This document shows, in pieces, positions 49,707-61,863 of a stretch of 64,000 nt of DNA. This DNA is from Anaeramoeba flamelloides (lineage: Eukaryota; Metamonada; Anaeramoebidae), in the NCBI GenBank assembly GCA_027625915.1, contig JANTQA010000051.1, positions 1,550,501 through 1,614,500 of the forward strand. Direction: 5' to 3'. Under the pieces are notes generated by a model that searched no databases, had not been told where the DNA came from, and was given only the letters and a program-made list of their open reading frames with translations. Numbering within the stretch: the first letter of the stretch is position 1; every line of letters starts with the position of its first letter. Both the position numbers and the translations under genes were made by a program.

Positions 49707-51765
49707 TATGAGAATTTTCAAAAACCCTGAAAATCCCATTTTTCTGATCAATTGGAAATATTTGTAAAAAAGTCAAAAATATACTCCCATTTTACAGATA
49801 AATAAGTGAATTACCGAACAACCATTAACCATTCTAATTGGGGTGGGGTCTTGATTAAATGTTCTAAATAAATCAATTTTAACCCTTTGATAAAAGTAGA
49901 AATCAAAAAAATCACAAATTTGCCAAAATTAATTTTTAACATGACTGAAAATTTGAATTATCTAATTTATTGGAATTATCCTTTGATAAATTATAAATTG
50001 ATTAGAAAACATCTATTATGATATTTACTCTGTTTGTACATTCATAAAATAAGAATTCTTATTTACTTGAGATCTTTTCTTTGAATAATTTTTTCAAAAT
50101 TTTATATTTCGATTGGGAAACTTTCAGAGAATTTATTTTTTTTACAAAATGTTTTTCCTTGACTTATTTTAAATTCACAAAATAATCAAACACCCTTCAC
50201 TAGTATGAAAAAATAAAATTGAAAAAAAAAAGTTTGACAAAACTACAACTTCAATTATAATTTCATCACTTTGTTAATTGAGTTTATTCAAAATATAACC
50301 AACCTTCCAGTTCTTAAAAATCTTGAGGCTGTTGTATTTATGGTTGTTAATAGTACTACGATTTTTAAAAGTCTCTAGAGTAAAGAAAAAAGGGCGTATT
50401 AGGGGTTTATAAATTTTTAAATGGATGTGACAATGAATTTTAGTTAAATACAACTTTAGGATATTTTTTTGAAGAGATAATAACTAATAGTTTTAAAAAC
50501 ACTCTTATCATCTAATAAAACTCAAATACAGAAAAAAAATAACTGATGATAAATATTGTGAGTGTCCGTCAAGTGCCGTAGAGTACCTAGGTTTTCTTGA
50601 GGTTTTCTTGAGGTTTTCTGTTTTATTTGTTAAATATATCGATTTCCGTTAGGTTTTTTTTACTTTTCGAAATAAACCGAAAATTTATTAAAATTTTCTG
50701 TTAATTTCAAAAAGTAAAAAAAACCTAGAACACTTCACAAATAAACAGAAAACTCAAGAAAAGTTAAAGGCGGTTTTTTTTTAATTTATCGAAATAAACC
50801 GAAAATTTATTGAATTTTCTGTTTATTACAAAAATTAAAAAAAAACCTAACGAGAGTGTTCGTAGAGTGCCTAGATTTTCCAGAATTCAAAAGAATCGAG
50901 TATAATCACCTAGATTTTACTCTATTCTTTTGAATTCTGGAAAATCTAACTGCGCGTTTTTTTTACTTTGGGAAATAAAGTAAAATTAAATAAATTTTCA
51001 GTTTATTCCAAAAAGTAAAAAAAACCTAAAGAAAGTGTCCGTAGAGTGCCTAGCTTTTCCAGAATTCAAAAGAATAGACTAAAATTTAAGATTTTTTCAT
51101 TAATTTCTTAAATTAAAAAAAAGCTAACGGCGGTTTTCCAGAATTCAAAAGAATTGAGAAAAATCTTTGATTTTACTCTATTCTTCAAAAATTAAAAAAA
51201 ACCTAATAGAAAATCAAAGAAAAAATATTTTTTCCAATTTAAAATACCAAATAATTCTTTAATAGTCAAAATAATTGATTCCCTATTTGAAAGATATTTA
51301 TCAGATTTAAAATACTTTACAAATATAATAAAATGACCTCTTAGCTAGAAGCAAAAAAGTTTTCAAATTTTTTACTATTAAATGGAAAAAAAATATTAAT
51401 AGAACCTGGAAAATTGGATTTTCCAACTTAAATTGTAAAATATCTTTCAAAAATATTTTTTGATCAAAGATCCTTTATTAACCAATAGTGTTTATTCTAA
51501 TTGAAGTTATTTAAAAAACAAAAACAAATTTTGGACTGACAAAATTTTTTTAAACGACCCAATTTTTTTTCACAATGGTTACCAAAGAGTTAATATTGAA
51601 AGATTTAGAATATTTAATCTATACCCCACCCCAATTAGAATGGTTAATGGTTGTTCGGTAATTCACTTATTTATCTGTAAAACTGGAGTATATTTTTGAC
51701 TTTTTTACAAATATTTCCAATTGATCAGAAAAATGGGATTTTCAGGGTTTTTGAAAATTCTCATA
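49707..51765. mobile_element. 2.06-kb element with ~143-bp terminal inverted repeats
   Basis: The left repeat 49707-49849 starts TATGAGAATTTTCAAAAACC and the right repeat 51623-51765 is its reverse complement with only a couple of differences seen. A weaker pairing continues inward to about 200 bp. TA at both tips suggests TA target duplication. The interior has no transposase-like frame but holds the palindromic block cluster at 50560-51205. It is nonautonomous and, from the near-identity of its ends, rather young. It lies between the RCC1 and BTB halves. Confidence 0.85.
50560..51205. repeat. Cluster of nested palindromes ('GTGTCCGTAGAGTGCCTAG' blocks)
   Basis: The block start AGTGTCCGT(A/C)-AGTGCC recurs three times (about 50560, 50850 and 51037). 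Between the starts lie ~80-bp palindromes bounded by TAGGTTTTTTTTACTTT and its inverse, and others built on CCAGAATTCAAAAGAAT and its inverse (clearest at about 50878-50947). Related blocks lie at about 55797-55990 and 63180-63345, both beside LINE relics. Such stacked hairpins would be hard to replicate and assemble. Confidence 0.65.
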
Positions 51766-53280
51766 ATTTTTTGTTATATAAACATAGCATTTTCAATTTT
51801 TTGTGAGCCTTTCACAAAAAAATTTGCAAAATAAAATTTCCTAAATGAAGAAGAAAAAGAATCAATTTTTTGTTATATCTGTGATATTTTAATAATACCT
51901 TAAAAATAAATCTTTATTTTTGTTTGGATCAACAATGTCACTTATTTTGAGATCTCTTTTTCAAAAATGATTCACAAAAACAGTAATATTCTCTCACATT
52001 TTTGTACATAAAAAAATTAATATGTGAATTTTCCGCGAACATAATTTCTTGACCACCTGTATGTGTTTAATAAAGTTTTTAATCAATATAAACTCTTTTT
52101 TGGGACTCTTGTTTGCACAATATTTTCACAAATAATGTGTGAATTGGGTAACAAAAATTCACAGCAAATGGAACAAAATTGATGAACAAATTTCTTTTTC
52201 GTTTTTTTCAAGCTATCAAGCGAATTTGAAGAAATAGAGAGACTGTCGCTTTTTTTTTTTTTTTTTATGAGTGTTTTTTTGAGTTTGAAAACGATCTTCA
52301 GTTTTATTACATGCCGAAATTTTTTATTCCCCTTCTTGGTACCTTTTAGTATATTTTGGTGACTAATTCTTCTTCTTTTTGCTTTGGTAGATTTTTATTG
52401 CATTTTAAATTTTTTGAATCAGTTTTTCTTGTTCTAACTGTAGAAGAAATTTAGACCCCAAATCATATGTTTTGTAGGATATAAAAAGTTTTTTTTTCTT
52501 TGAATTTCAACCTTCCAACAAAAGCAAAAAAAAAAAGAACAAATTTAAAAAAAAATAAAAAGAATAAAAAAAAACTTCGAATTGTGATAGTCATTTGAAA
52601 AGCCTTTGACAAATTTTTTTTACACTATTACAGTACAACCTCTACTTTCATGTATTGTTTGTTTTCAAGATAATTTTGAAAACTTTTTAGTGATACTATT
52701 TTTTATTGATTTCGCTTCTCTATTATCAGTTTAATTGAAAAAAGCCTACAATTAGGTACATTTTTCCAAACTGCTTCTAAACACAAATACTCTCAGCCAA
52801 TACCTTTTCATTTTTTTCAATGCTTCAAAATAAAAAAAAAAAAAACAAAGAAATTTTTTTTAGAGTAAAAAGTCAATAAATGTTTTTGGTAGACTAAATG
52901 ACAACTTTTATACTTATAGAAGTGCTAAAATTTTTATATTTTTTATTTTCATTTTGATTGTTAACAAAAAATTACAAAAATAATAATGAAAAAAAAATGA
53001 AAAAAAAGGCATATTTTTTATTAAAACCAACATCACAATTTATACTTATATTAAAATCATGACTTGTAAAATTTATTTAATTATCAATTGATCCTAAAAT
53101 TACTTAATTATCGAGATAATTCCTCATTTAAATAATCAAACTTTTAGTTAAAATTTAGTACTGATAACCCAGTATTCATAAATTCACCATCCAAATTAAT
53201 TTGGAATAGATAAAACTCTCATAACCAATTATTTTATATGTTATATAAACATTAACACACACACATAAACTATTTTCCAG
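51766..53280. other. Noncoding stretch
   Basis: No gene is seen. T-rich tracts at 52240-52270 and a short less AT-biased segment near 52280-52370 have no usable frame. Confidence 0.5.
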
Positions 53281-53962
53281 TCAAAGGGGCCCAGTTGTAA
53301 TGGGCGAATTACATGTGTTTAAAGGGTTTGCATGGATATTCGAAGAATAAATTTATTTTGGAAATTTTCAAAAATTGAAATCATTTTTTCACATTTTTTC
53401 ACATTTTTTTTTCTCGATTTTTTTTTACACGTAATTCGGTTGTAAAAAGTTTTTTTTATGGCAAGATCAATAGTCACTTGGTAAAAATGTTTTATTATAA
53501 GGTTATTGAAACTGTGGAAATGATTGTTGAGAAATCATTTTGATTTCTATTGGAATTTTATTCGTTTCTTGATCTTGATATTTGTTTAATAAATAGAAAA
53601 CAATTTTCACTTCATTTTCATTTTCTTTTCCAAATAGATATCACAAATACCAACCTACTTCGTTTGTGGACTTGATTTGTAAAAGAAAAGTATGAAAAAT
53701 GAAGTGAAAAATGTTTCCTATTTATTATTCAAATACCAGTAGAATTTCAAAACGAACATATTTTTTTTTTTTATCAATGAATCCCTAGGAATTTGAGTTT
53801 TTCAATTTTTAAGAAAATTTATTGATTAATTAGTTTTCTTTCAGATATATATCAAAAATTCTTTTATGTTTATTATACTGTTTATTTCTTATTTGTTCTT
53901 CAAATGTCAATTATATAAAATAATTGATATTTGAAAAAAACGTTGGGACACTTTGACTAAAA
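53281..53962 (-). repeat. 700-bp repeat, inverted partner of 38684-39385
   Basis: Contains 'cagtcaaaggggcccagttg' at its left and 'aaataattgatatttgaaaa' at its right, matching the opposite ends of the 38.7-kb copy in inverse order. A palindromic-MITE core lies at 53570-53741, ending 'attcaaataccagta'. Copies are diverged but collinear. Confidence 0.65.
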
Positions 53963-54162
53963 CAGATTTTATTAATTTTTTTCGTTATTTTTTCTTTTTT
54001 TGTGCTGCTGAGAAAATAAATTCTTTATTAAAGATAGGTCTATACTCAATAAACTTGAAATAACTTGTAAAAAATAATCAACAAAAAATGTTTTTTTTTT
54101 TTCTACTAATTCCACAACAATTTTAATTTTTATAATCTAATTGAACTTTAAAATCATAATAG

Positions 54163-55038
54163 TCGTTATTGTTTGAGAAAACGAATAAAAATCAAATAAA
54201 ACCAAAAAAAGTGGTATTTAATAAATTAAACCAAGCATTGCAAGAAGAATATGCAGGGTATTCATATAAAATCGAATGTGGATTATATCAAACTTTTATA
54301 TACCTTACTCAAGATGATAATAATATATTAGTGAAGGATATATGCCGAAGTTTTGATCAAAAAGAAAATAATTTTAAAGATTTAGAAATTCTTAAAAATA
54401 AGCTAAGTGTTCATAAAGTATTTGTTGAAAAAAGATTAAAATTAAAAACTGAAAAAATTTTAAAAATTATTACAGAAAAAATCAATAATGAAGAATCAAT
54501 TATAAATTTTTTTAGATTAGTATATAACAAACAAATCCAAAATAAGAACAGCTTAAATCATATCTTTGACTTATTTTCACTAGATATGAATTCTTTCATT
54601 AAATACCAAACATTGGAAAATGATTTGTATGAACTTTATAAAGATGATGATTCAAAAGATTTTGAAATCATTGTTGTTGAAGATCAAGATGATGACTATG
54701 AAGAGGAAGAAGAAGAAGAGGAGGAGGATCAATTTGAGAGAATCCCCGTTCACAAATTTATTTTAGCTGCTAGATCTGGCTTATTTCGAGAAATGTTTGA
54801 AAATGTTACTAATAAAAAAGAGATGATTGAAATTAAAGATTATTCTGGTAAAACTCCTGAATCAATAGAAATCTTAATCAAATATTTTTATACCAACAAG
54901 ATCGAATTAACAGCCGATGACGACCCACAATTGATCGTTGAAGAGTTGAGTGATGCAGTTGAATATTACCAATTAAACAAAAAATCAAATTTAAATATTG
55001 AATTGAATAAAATTAAAAAACAATTCAACATTAAGTAA
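54163..55038 (+). CDS. Double-BTB domain protein (C-terminal part of an RCC1-BTB gene)
   Basis: The frame is open from just after an ATAATAG acceptor at 54162 and has no ATG near its start (an upstream in-frame TAG closes it), so it needs a 5' exon or is a 5'-truncated fragment. It encodes 291 residues. First comes an RCC1-type blade remnant (NKNQIKPKKVVFNKLNQ, then YKIECGLYQTFIYL). A divergent first BTB follows (LSVHKVFVEKRLKLKTEKIL). After an acidic loop comes a clear second BTB: FERIPVHKFILAARSGLFRE, IKDYSGKTPESIEILIKYFY and TADDDPQLIVEELSDAVEYY. BTB domains mediate dimerisation and cullin-3 substrate recruitment. The DNA is much more AT-rich than the RCC1 half. Either it is the last exon of the gene starting at 48310 (phase 0 at both sites, 4.9-kb intron, 610 residues in all) or it is an orphaned piece of a paralogue. 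Confidence 0.75.
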   Translation, partial: SLLFEKTNKNQIKPKKVVFNKLNQALQEEYAGYSYKIECGLYQTFIYLTQDDNNILVKDICRSFDQKENNFKDLEILKNKLSVHKVFVEKRLKLKTEKILKIITEKINNEESIINFFRLVYNKQIQNKNSLNHIFDLFSLDMNSFIKYQTLENDLYELYKDDDSKDFEIIVVEDQDDDYEEEEEEEEEDQFERIPVHKFILAARSGLFREMFENVTNKKEMIEIKDYSGKTPESIEILIKYFYTNKIELTADDDPQLIVEELSDAVEYYQLNKKSNLNIELNKIKKQFNIK

Positions 55039-55479
55039 ATAATTACTCTTGAAATTAAAAATTGTTGTTTTTTTTTACTTTTACGTTTATTTTTATTTGT
55101 CTCATTTCTTTTACCATTTAATTACTTCTTTAATCGATTCATTTTTTAAAAAAGTGGGACAAAAAAGTTTTCAAAATTATCCAGAAATCAATTACCAAGC
55201 TTCAACAGAGCTATTTTTAGGACTTTTAAAAAACTTTTTTTATCACATATTTCTTCACAAGACTTTATTAAAATTTCTCTTTTTAAATTTATTTTTTCTT
55301 TTTTATTTAATAAAATGAACTCGAAAAATAAAAAATTCCTTTATTTTATTTTATTTTATTTTATTTTTTTATTTATGAAGAAGTGTAAATTACACTCTGA
55401 GTTCCTTTACACTTAAATCCACTTTCAGGTAATTTAAGTGTAAAATCATAGATTTTACAATTATTAATTAACGAAAATA

Positions 55480-57420
55480 ATTTTAAACTGTGTTGGTTTA
55501 AAATTAATTCATTAAGATTTATTTCTTTTAATTTGTTATGAAATAATAATCTATTTTATTTTCGTTGGAAGGACATACCCATAAAAAATGATCAATATTT
55601 TATATTATTTCCTTCTGTTCATATTTTAAACATAAAGGAAAAAATATATTTGAAATTTTATTGATTACGTTGTAGTATCTATAGAAGTAGTTAGTAAATG
55701 TTCTGAATTTTCGAATGGTTGAGCTTTATGATAACTTAAATATCTTTGATTAATAATTAATTGTTTTTTGCATATAAATTATTGCGAAATATTTTTTTAG
55801 AGTGTCTTCAAGTGCCGTATAAATACCAGTTTTTTTTTAAATATTTTAGAAATAAAAAGAAAATTTCAGAAATTTTATTTTATTTTAAAAAAATAAAAAA
55901 AACAAATGACGATTTTTCAGAATTCAAAAGAACTGGGCAAAATATTTTTTATACTCAATTCTTTTTAAATATGGAAAACCTAATGAGATTTACAACTGGT
56001 TAGAATTCAACAACTCAATATAATTATAATTATAAATTTCTTTTTTTTATGAAACTTTAAATTCTCTCCTTTCCATTTAATTTTATTGTTTATTCTTTGA
56101 TTAACTTTTAATAGTCTTTCAAGATAAGGCAGAGATAAGTTTTTTAAGTTATTTTTGAATTATATTTCTTTTTATTAATTGAAATTATCATATTTTCAAT
56201 TTTAAATTTGGTTTTATAAATAAGAATTGGTGTGTTTCTGTTTATATTACACACCTCAGTGGTATATGAATTAATCCAAGAATTTAAATAATTTAAAGTT
56301 TTTATTTCATAATTATATATTTCTAACCCATATGCAAATTGACTTAATATAAAAGATTTAGATAATCTAATTTTTAAATTATTTGTATTAAATTATTATT
56401 GAAATTTTGTTTAGATTTGTTAAAGTTCCTTTTACCTTTTTCAAGATTATATATTTTATATGAATTTTTATCTAAATGAATTCCCAAATATTTAATTTTT
56501 TTGATAAATCATGTAATAATTTCTGTTTTGTCTTTATTAGGTTTTTAACCAAATTAAATAATAATTATATATTAAAATTGATTTTTGATTTAACTGGGTC
56601 AGATTCCCTTTTGTGATTCACAAGTAAAGTTTATGTGAATGTACATAAATATTTGACAATGGTTCGTTAATGATATTATTTTTAATAAAAGAAAATGTGA
56701 AATAAGTGCAAATAAAATAGTATAAAAAGGATCTTCTTGGAGTATACTGATTCCTTTACGTTGATAATATTTTAATAATATTTTTGAATATTTTTTTTTA
56801 AAAAAAAGGTTTTTTATAGTTTTTTTTCTGATGATTTAAAACTGATTGAGTCAAAAAATATTACTATATCAATCATTATAATATAGATTATATTATTTTT
56901 ATGATAATATGATTTGACATTATTATAAATATTTAAGAAAATAAATACTACTATTTAAGTTTCAATATTTTTTCCGAAAAACAAATTGGAATTGGTGAAT
57001 AAATTCCCAACATGGTTCAATTAGCCTGTATAGCAATTTTAGAAATAATCTTGGTAAGCTTTGATTTATAATTAATTTTTTATTGTTTTTCTTATTATTT
57101 TATAATTGATTGAGTCAAGGCATTTTGCTATACCAATCATTATAATATATGTTTTATTATTTTCATATTCATTATTTGAATTTATATTATTATAAGTATT
57201 TAAGAAATTTAAAACTGCAATCCGAGTATCATATTTTTTTTTGAGTTCCAAACTGTGATTTGTAAATAAATTCCCCGTATAGATCAATAAGTAGACATAA
57301 TATTTTAAGAAATTATTTTGTTTAATTTTGATTAATTGAAATTAGTCTATACTTAAAAGCTACCCCATAAGTTTCCCTTATTAGGATTTTTGTATCACAA
57401 AAAAAATTTTTAATTTTAGA
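55480..57420 (-). mobile_element. Non-LTR retrotransposon (LINE) relic
   Basis: Minus-strand pieces follow LINE reverse-transcriptase order. A pre-motif like the NYRPISL region (GSFKYRLISIN, about 57340) comes first. Next is the region normally reading DISKAFDSI, as IIMIGIAKCLDSINYKIIRK (57078-57140). The GISQGDPLSPLLFALIS region follows, decayed to KGISILQEDPFYTILFALIS (about 56695-56755). Then come LGIHLDKNSYKIYNLEKGK (about 56440-56490) and RLSKSFILSQFAYGLEIY (about 56320-56375). Last is the zinc-binding tail PLCLKYEQKE and IDHFLWVCPSNENK (about 55560-55640). The catalytic YADD box is not readable. The DISKAFDS segment occurs twice (56805-57050 and 57055-57310), an internal tandem duplication. 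Many stops and shifts make it long dead. The endonuclease part was not found, though a weak pre-RT-like reading lies near 57550-57700. Confidence 0.7.
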
Positions 57421-58533
57421 AAATCTTTTTCTCATTTTCCACCAAAATTGATTTTTAATTAATTTATTTTCTTTTTTCAATTCTTTTACCTTACTTCAGA
57501 GTTAATTATTATTATTCATCTGTAAATCTACTTTCCAATAGAAAGAAATCCAAACTAGGGGCAAAATGTGAAAAAAAGTTTCATGGTACGAATTCCAAAA
57601 ATTATTCCATTTTTTGATTTTATAGATTTAAATAGAATTTAAATTTAGAATCATTTTAATAATATGATGTGTTTCAAAAAAATCAGTTTTTACAAGATTT
57701 TCAACTCTTATAGTCTCTTTTAGAAGAATTTTTTATAAAGATCAAAAATTAATCAACTTTTTATTCCCTGCATTTAAAAATTGAATTTTTTATTGAGTTT
57801 TAAAATTGGATTAAAAAAAAAAAAAAAAAATTTGTTTGATTCCTGTTCAAAGTAAAATAATTTTCTTATCTGGGATAAACGTAAAAACATTAAGATTAAA
57901 GAAAAGATTATTAAAACTAAAATCTCAAGAATAAATTACTCATATATATATTTAATTGAGAAAAATTATATTCTTTAACATTTTTTTTTTAAAACAATTA
58001 TCATTTTGTAAATCATTAAATTTTGAGAATGATGGAATTCTATTAAAAACCAAATTTAAAAGAGAAATAAGTTAAAACTTATCATCGAAATAAAAAAGAA
58101 TCATCCAATTGAATGAAATCAAAAAAAATATTATTTGAGGATTTTTTCGAAAAAGAATCAAAATTTGAACTCTGAATATTTTGAATGCTTTTTGAAAAAT
58201 TGCACATTTATTCAAAAAACTTCAAAAATTACTATATTGATTTTTAAAGGCATAGAGCAATAAAATAAAACGAAAATATAAAGTAAAAATTTAGGGGAAA
58301 ATTTTTTTGTTTAATTAAAGCCACTATTTAGTGGGGCGATAATGTCTACAAAAAGAATGTTTCTGTAAATATAAATTGTTTTTTAATTATTTAATTTTCA
58401 CAAAAATACATCGATTTGTAATTTATTAAAAAACCATATATATCTTATTAGTGCTAAAACAAAATATTAAACTTTATTCTTTTAGATCTATCCCAAGCCA
58501 TGAAAAAACATTTTGTAAAAAAAAAATAAATAA
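57421..58533. other. Noncoding, possibly LINE-derived
   Basis: A weak reading on the minus strand near 57540-57660 (KWNNFWNSYHETFF) would fit a LINE pre-RT region, but it is too decayed to call. The rest, including the 3' flank of the CAP gene, shows nothing. Confidence 0.35.
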
Positions 58534-61001
58534 TTAATTTTTTTCCTGATCCCAAATAAGCCCATTTGAATAATATTTTTTAATTAAATCAAAATATTGA
58601 TCAAGATAATCCGACAGCATGTTTGCTAAAATGGTATGTTCTTTTTCGTTTAGTTCAAATTTTTCTTTATATTCAAGTAAGACAATTTTAATGTTTTTAA
58701 TACTTTCATCAATGAATTCAGTAACGCCACTTTCCATTTGGCACCATAAAGTAGTATTGATTGTTAATTTAATAATTTTTAATGGAAGGCCAATTTCCCT
58801 AAACCAAAATTCCTCAGCTAGTTTGTTAATAATGTTAATATTATCATGAAGCAATTCAAGAAATTTCTCCCATTGTTCAATGGTTGTAGGCTATTTTGTT
58901 GATCAAAAAAAAAAAGTTCATAGAAAAGAATAATGAAATAAAAAATTAGATTGTTAATATTATTTATTTTTTGGATATTATTTTTTAAGATGTTCTTATT
59001 GTTTTGATTTGATTTGAAGGACTATTCATCTATACTTGTTTAAAGATTAGTGTACATTCAAAAGCCATTAGATCTTGGGATTTGTAATGGCAACCTTAAA
59101 GGACTAGTAAACATAAAAAAAATTCCGAGGAAAATTTGATAACAGATTCAAAAATATTTTACCGCAACTTGAAATTGAAAAAATAAAGTAAAAATCTGAT
59201 TACTATAAGACCAATCTTACTTTTAATACAATTTTCAGAAATGAATTATTGTTTTTTAAAAGTTTGAACCATTTTTCTCATTTTTGAAAAGTTCAAAATT
59301 CAAATATATTTTCTAAATTATTTCAAAAAAAAATATTTTTGTTGAAGAAGAATTAAATTTTATATTCTGTGAAGGAAGTGTATAAAAATATAAACTTTAA
59401 AAATAAAGCCACTAAGTTTCTGAAATAACTCAGTATTAAAAACCTATTTAATTTCAAAAAAATTACAATAATTATTTCAAACTTGTAAAAATATAATTTT
59501 TTGATTCAAAGACGTAGAAATCAAATCAATTTTTTCTTACTGTTGAACAAAAAAATATGAGAAAAATTATCAAACGAAATTAAAAATTCTCCCAAAAATA
59601 CTTTTTTAGAACATAAAAAATTCAACTTAACACCTAAAGAAATACTTTTAGAATTTGATTATTTTTAATCAATAATTAATACTCAATCTTAATTATTTGA
59701 GTATATTATTAATAATTCGAAGTATAAATTTATTAATAGGATTTATTTTTATTTTACAATTTTTCTCAGATTTTCAAACAAATAAAACCAATTCAAATTA
59801 ATAATTATAATAAAAAAAAATAATAGATATTATCAAATAACTTATTTAAATAATAACACAGATACTCCTACATGCCAAGATGTTTTAATACTATTTCTTT
59901 ATTTTTTAAATACTTCCAAACTTTTAAAACGAATTCAAATTAATAATTCTAATTATAAAAAATTATTAAATATTATCAAATAACTGATTAAAATAATAAC
60001 AGTTCCTTTTTTATAATCTTAATATTAAGAAAAGAAGATTGTCTAATCTTTTAAATTTCAAGAAAATTAATAAATTATTTGGAAATAAAATAAATGATCA
60101 ATTTTTTGAGATCTTCATGAAATTCAATATTTGGTTTAATTTACTTGTATTTTGAAAATAAAATTAAATTTTCAATGTTATTTGTTAATATAAGCTATTA
60201 GAAATTATCCAAAGTGAGATTTCCTATAAAATAAAAATGTTTTGTAAATTTTTATTTTTTTCCATTTCAAAAATCCAAAAAAAATGGATTATGATCTTGT
60301 TGACTGAAAATTTCATTGGGAAAAATGAACTTCTTTTAAAAATGAAAACTCATTTCTCTAAAGTTGATAAATGAGTTTCATATCGGGTTTAATTGATATC
60401 CTAGTGAAAGTAAGTACTCTATTACCTTTGGGGGAAAAAATAAATAATAGTTACTAGCCCCTTAAACAAAAAGATTGACTATGGAAAAAAATTTTGGAAA
60501 GAAGGAATTTAATCTTCATAAACAAACGACTACAAACAAATTCTGAAATTTTGTGATCGTCTATCAAAGAAATTTCTCAAAATAAAAAACAAAATAAGAA
60601 GAATGGGAAAAGAAAAGAAAAGAAAAGAATTAATAGTAAGATCAAAACAAGCCACTTACTCTTTTCCTTGACTTTGCCCTTGTTATTAAAGAAGAGAGTT
60701 CTAAAAATGTTTCTTTCAATATTAACACCCCTCTTTGTACTGGGCCTTCAATGCCCATGGTCTTGAAAACAAGCTTGTGAAACAACTTTGCAAATTTCTG
60801 AAATTCAATATTGTCTTGATAGACTTTTGGTTTCTTTATCTTGGGTATCTCATGTTTTTTTTGAATCGGTCTTTGGGTTATTGAGTGAACCTCTACAGTT
60901 TGCTTTTGTGTTTCCACGTGTTTCTCAAGTCGAGAGGTCACTATCTCTAAACGGTTAATTAATTGTTCAATTTTTTCCATTTCAATTCCTTTAAATTCCA
61001 A
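58534..61001 (-). CDS. CAP (cyclase-associated protein/Srv2) N-terminal domain protein, two exons
   Basis: Exon 1 is 61001-60660 (donor GTAAGT), exon 2 is 58890-58534 (acceptor AAATAG), both phase 0, with a 1769-nt intron. The product is 232 residues. Residues 8-26, MEKIEQLINRLEIVTSRLE, carry the doubled RLE motif of the CAP N-terminal helix. The helical folded domain follows: KVYQDNIEFQKFAKLFHKLV, IEGPVQRGVLILKETFLELS, PTTIEQWEKFLELLHDNINI, and EYKEKFELNEKEHTILANML before FDLIKKYYSNGLIWDQ, which matches the family's 'GL-W' end. The stop comes three residues later, so the proline-rich, WH2 and CARP parts of normal CAP are absent, and no donor lies near the stop. In other species this domain works with cofilin on actin filament ends. 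Initiation at Met8 is equally possible. The intron contains repeat-derived DNA. Confidence 0.82.
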
Positions 61002-61863
61002 AAAATAAAAAATGATTCTTAATTTTTTGATTTATATTTTTAATTACAAATAGAATTATGAGTGTTTGACTCTTTAAAGACACACAACCTTGATCTTGTA
61101 GAAATTATTATCACACGAATTTGCTTGTGTAAAATTGGTTTTTTGGAAATATATTTGAGAAACCATTTTTCATGTTTTATTTTTTTTTCATCACAAGAGT
61201 GTCCTTTTTGGATACCTTCCTACAAAGAACATTTATAAAATTAGATATTTTTTCATAACTCCTTTGAATTTACATGAAGAAATTTTTTTTTCGCCTTTAT
61301 AACTTATTAGCTAAAAAATTCACAAATTTAAACTTTCGTGAAATAATTTTACACGATTTTGGAATTTATTGATTGCTTCTCAAAAATTGAGAAGATTTTC
61401 ACACCAATTCTACAAAAATAATTTCACAATCAATTTTAATCATACTGTTCTAAATGTCACCATTCATCAAGTATTTGTCTCTATTTCACAATAAAGTCTG
61501 TGTTTTTTTTTATAATTGTTGAAATGTAAAATCCATTTTACTACCCAATAGACCTAAGGCCAAATCAATTTTGAAAGTAAATTACTTGGTGTTTTCAGTA
61601 AATTTTATATTATGAAACAAACCAGTATTTTGAGAAAATTTTCAATTTCAATGATCAAAAAAACACCATGTCTAACGACTTTCATCCGTGTTTCAAAATA
61701 TTATCAGGGTTTTTTTTTTTCTTATTACAATTCAACATCTAATTTACTTTCCTAATAGTATACGTAAGTTAAAATCAATTTTGAAAGTAAACTCTTTGAT
61801 ATTTTCAGTAAATTTTAAATTATGAATTCAATTAGTTGAAAATTTTTCTTGAATTTACTTTAT
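61002..61863. other. 5' flank of CAP gene and two relic copies
   Basis: Two decayed copies of the FTFKIDLNL relic lie in tandem on the minus strand at 61480-61640 and 61690-61860 ('caattttgaaagtaaa' plus 'ttttcagtaaatttta' in both). Nothing else is seen. Confidence 0.45.

Noticed and set aside
55049-55318. 89-codon frame after the BTB stop
   Set aside because: Very Phe/Leu/Tyr-rich translation of T runs with no domain; it starts in the 3' flank of the BTB exon.
58619-58849. Plus-strand frame over the CAP exon
   Set aside because: Antisense shadow of a well-supported exon.
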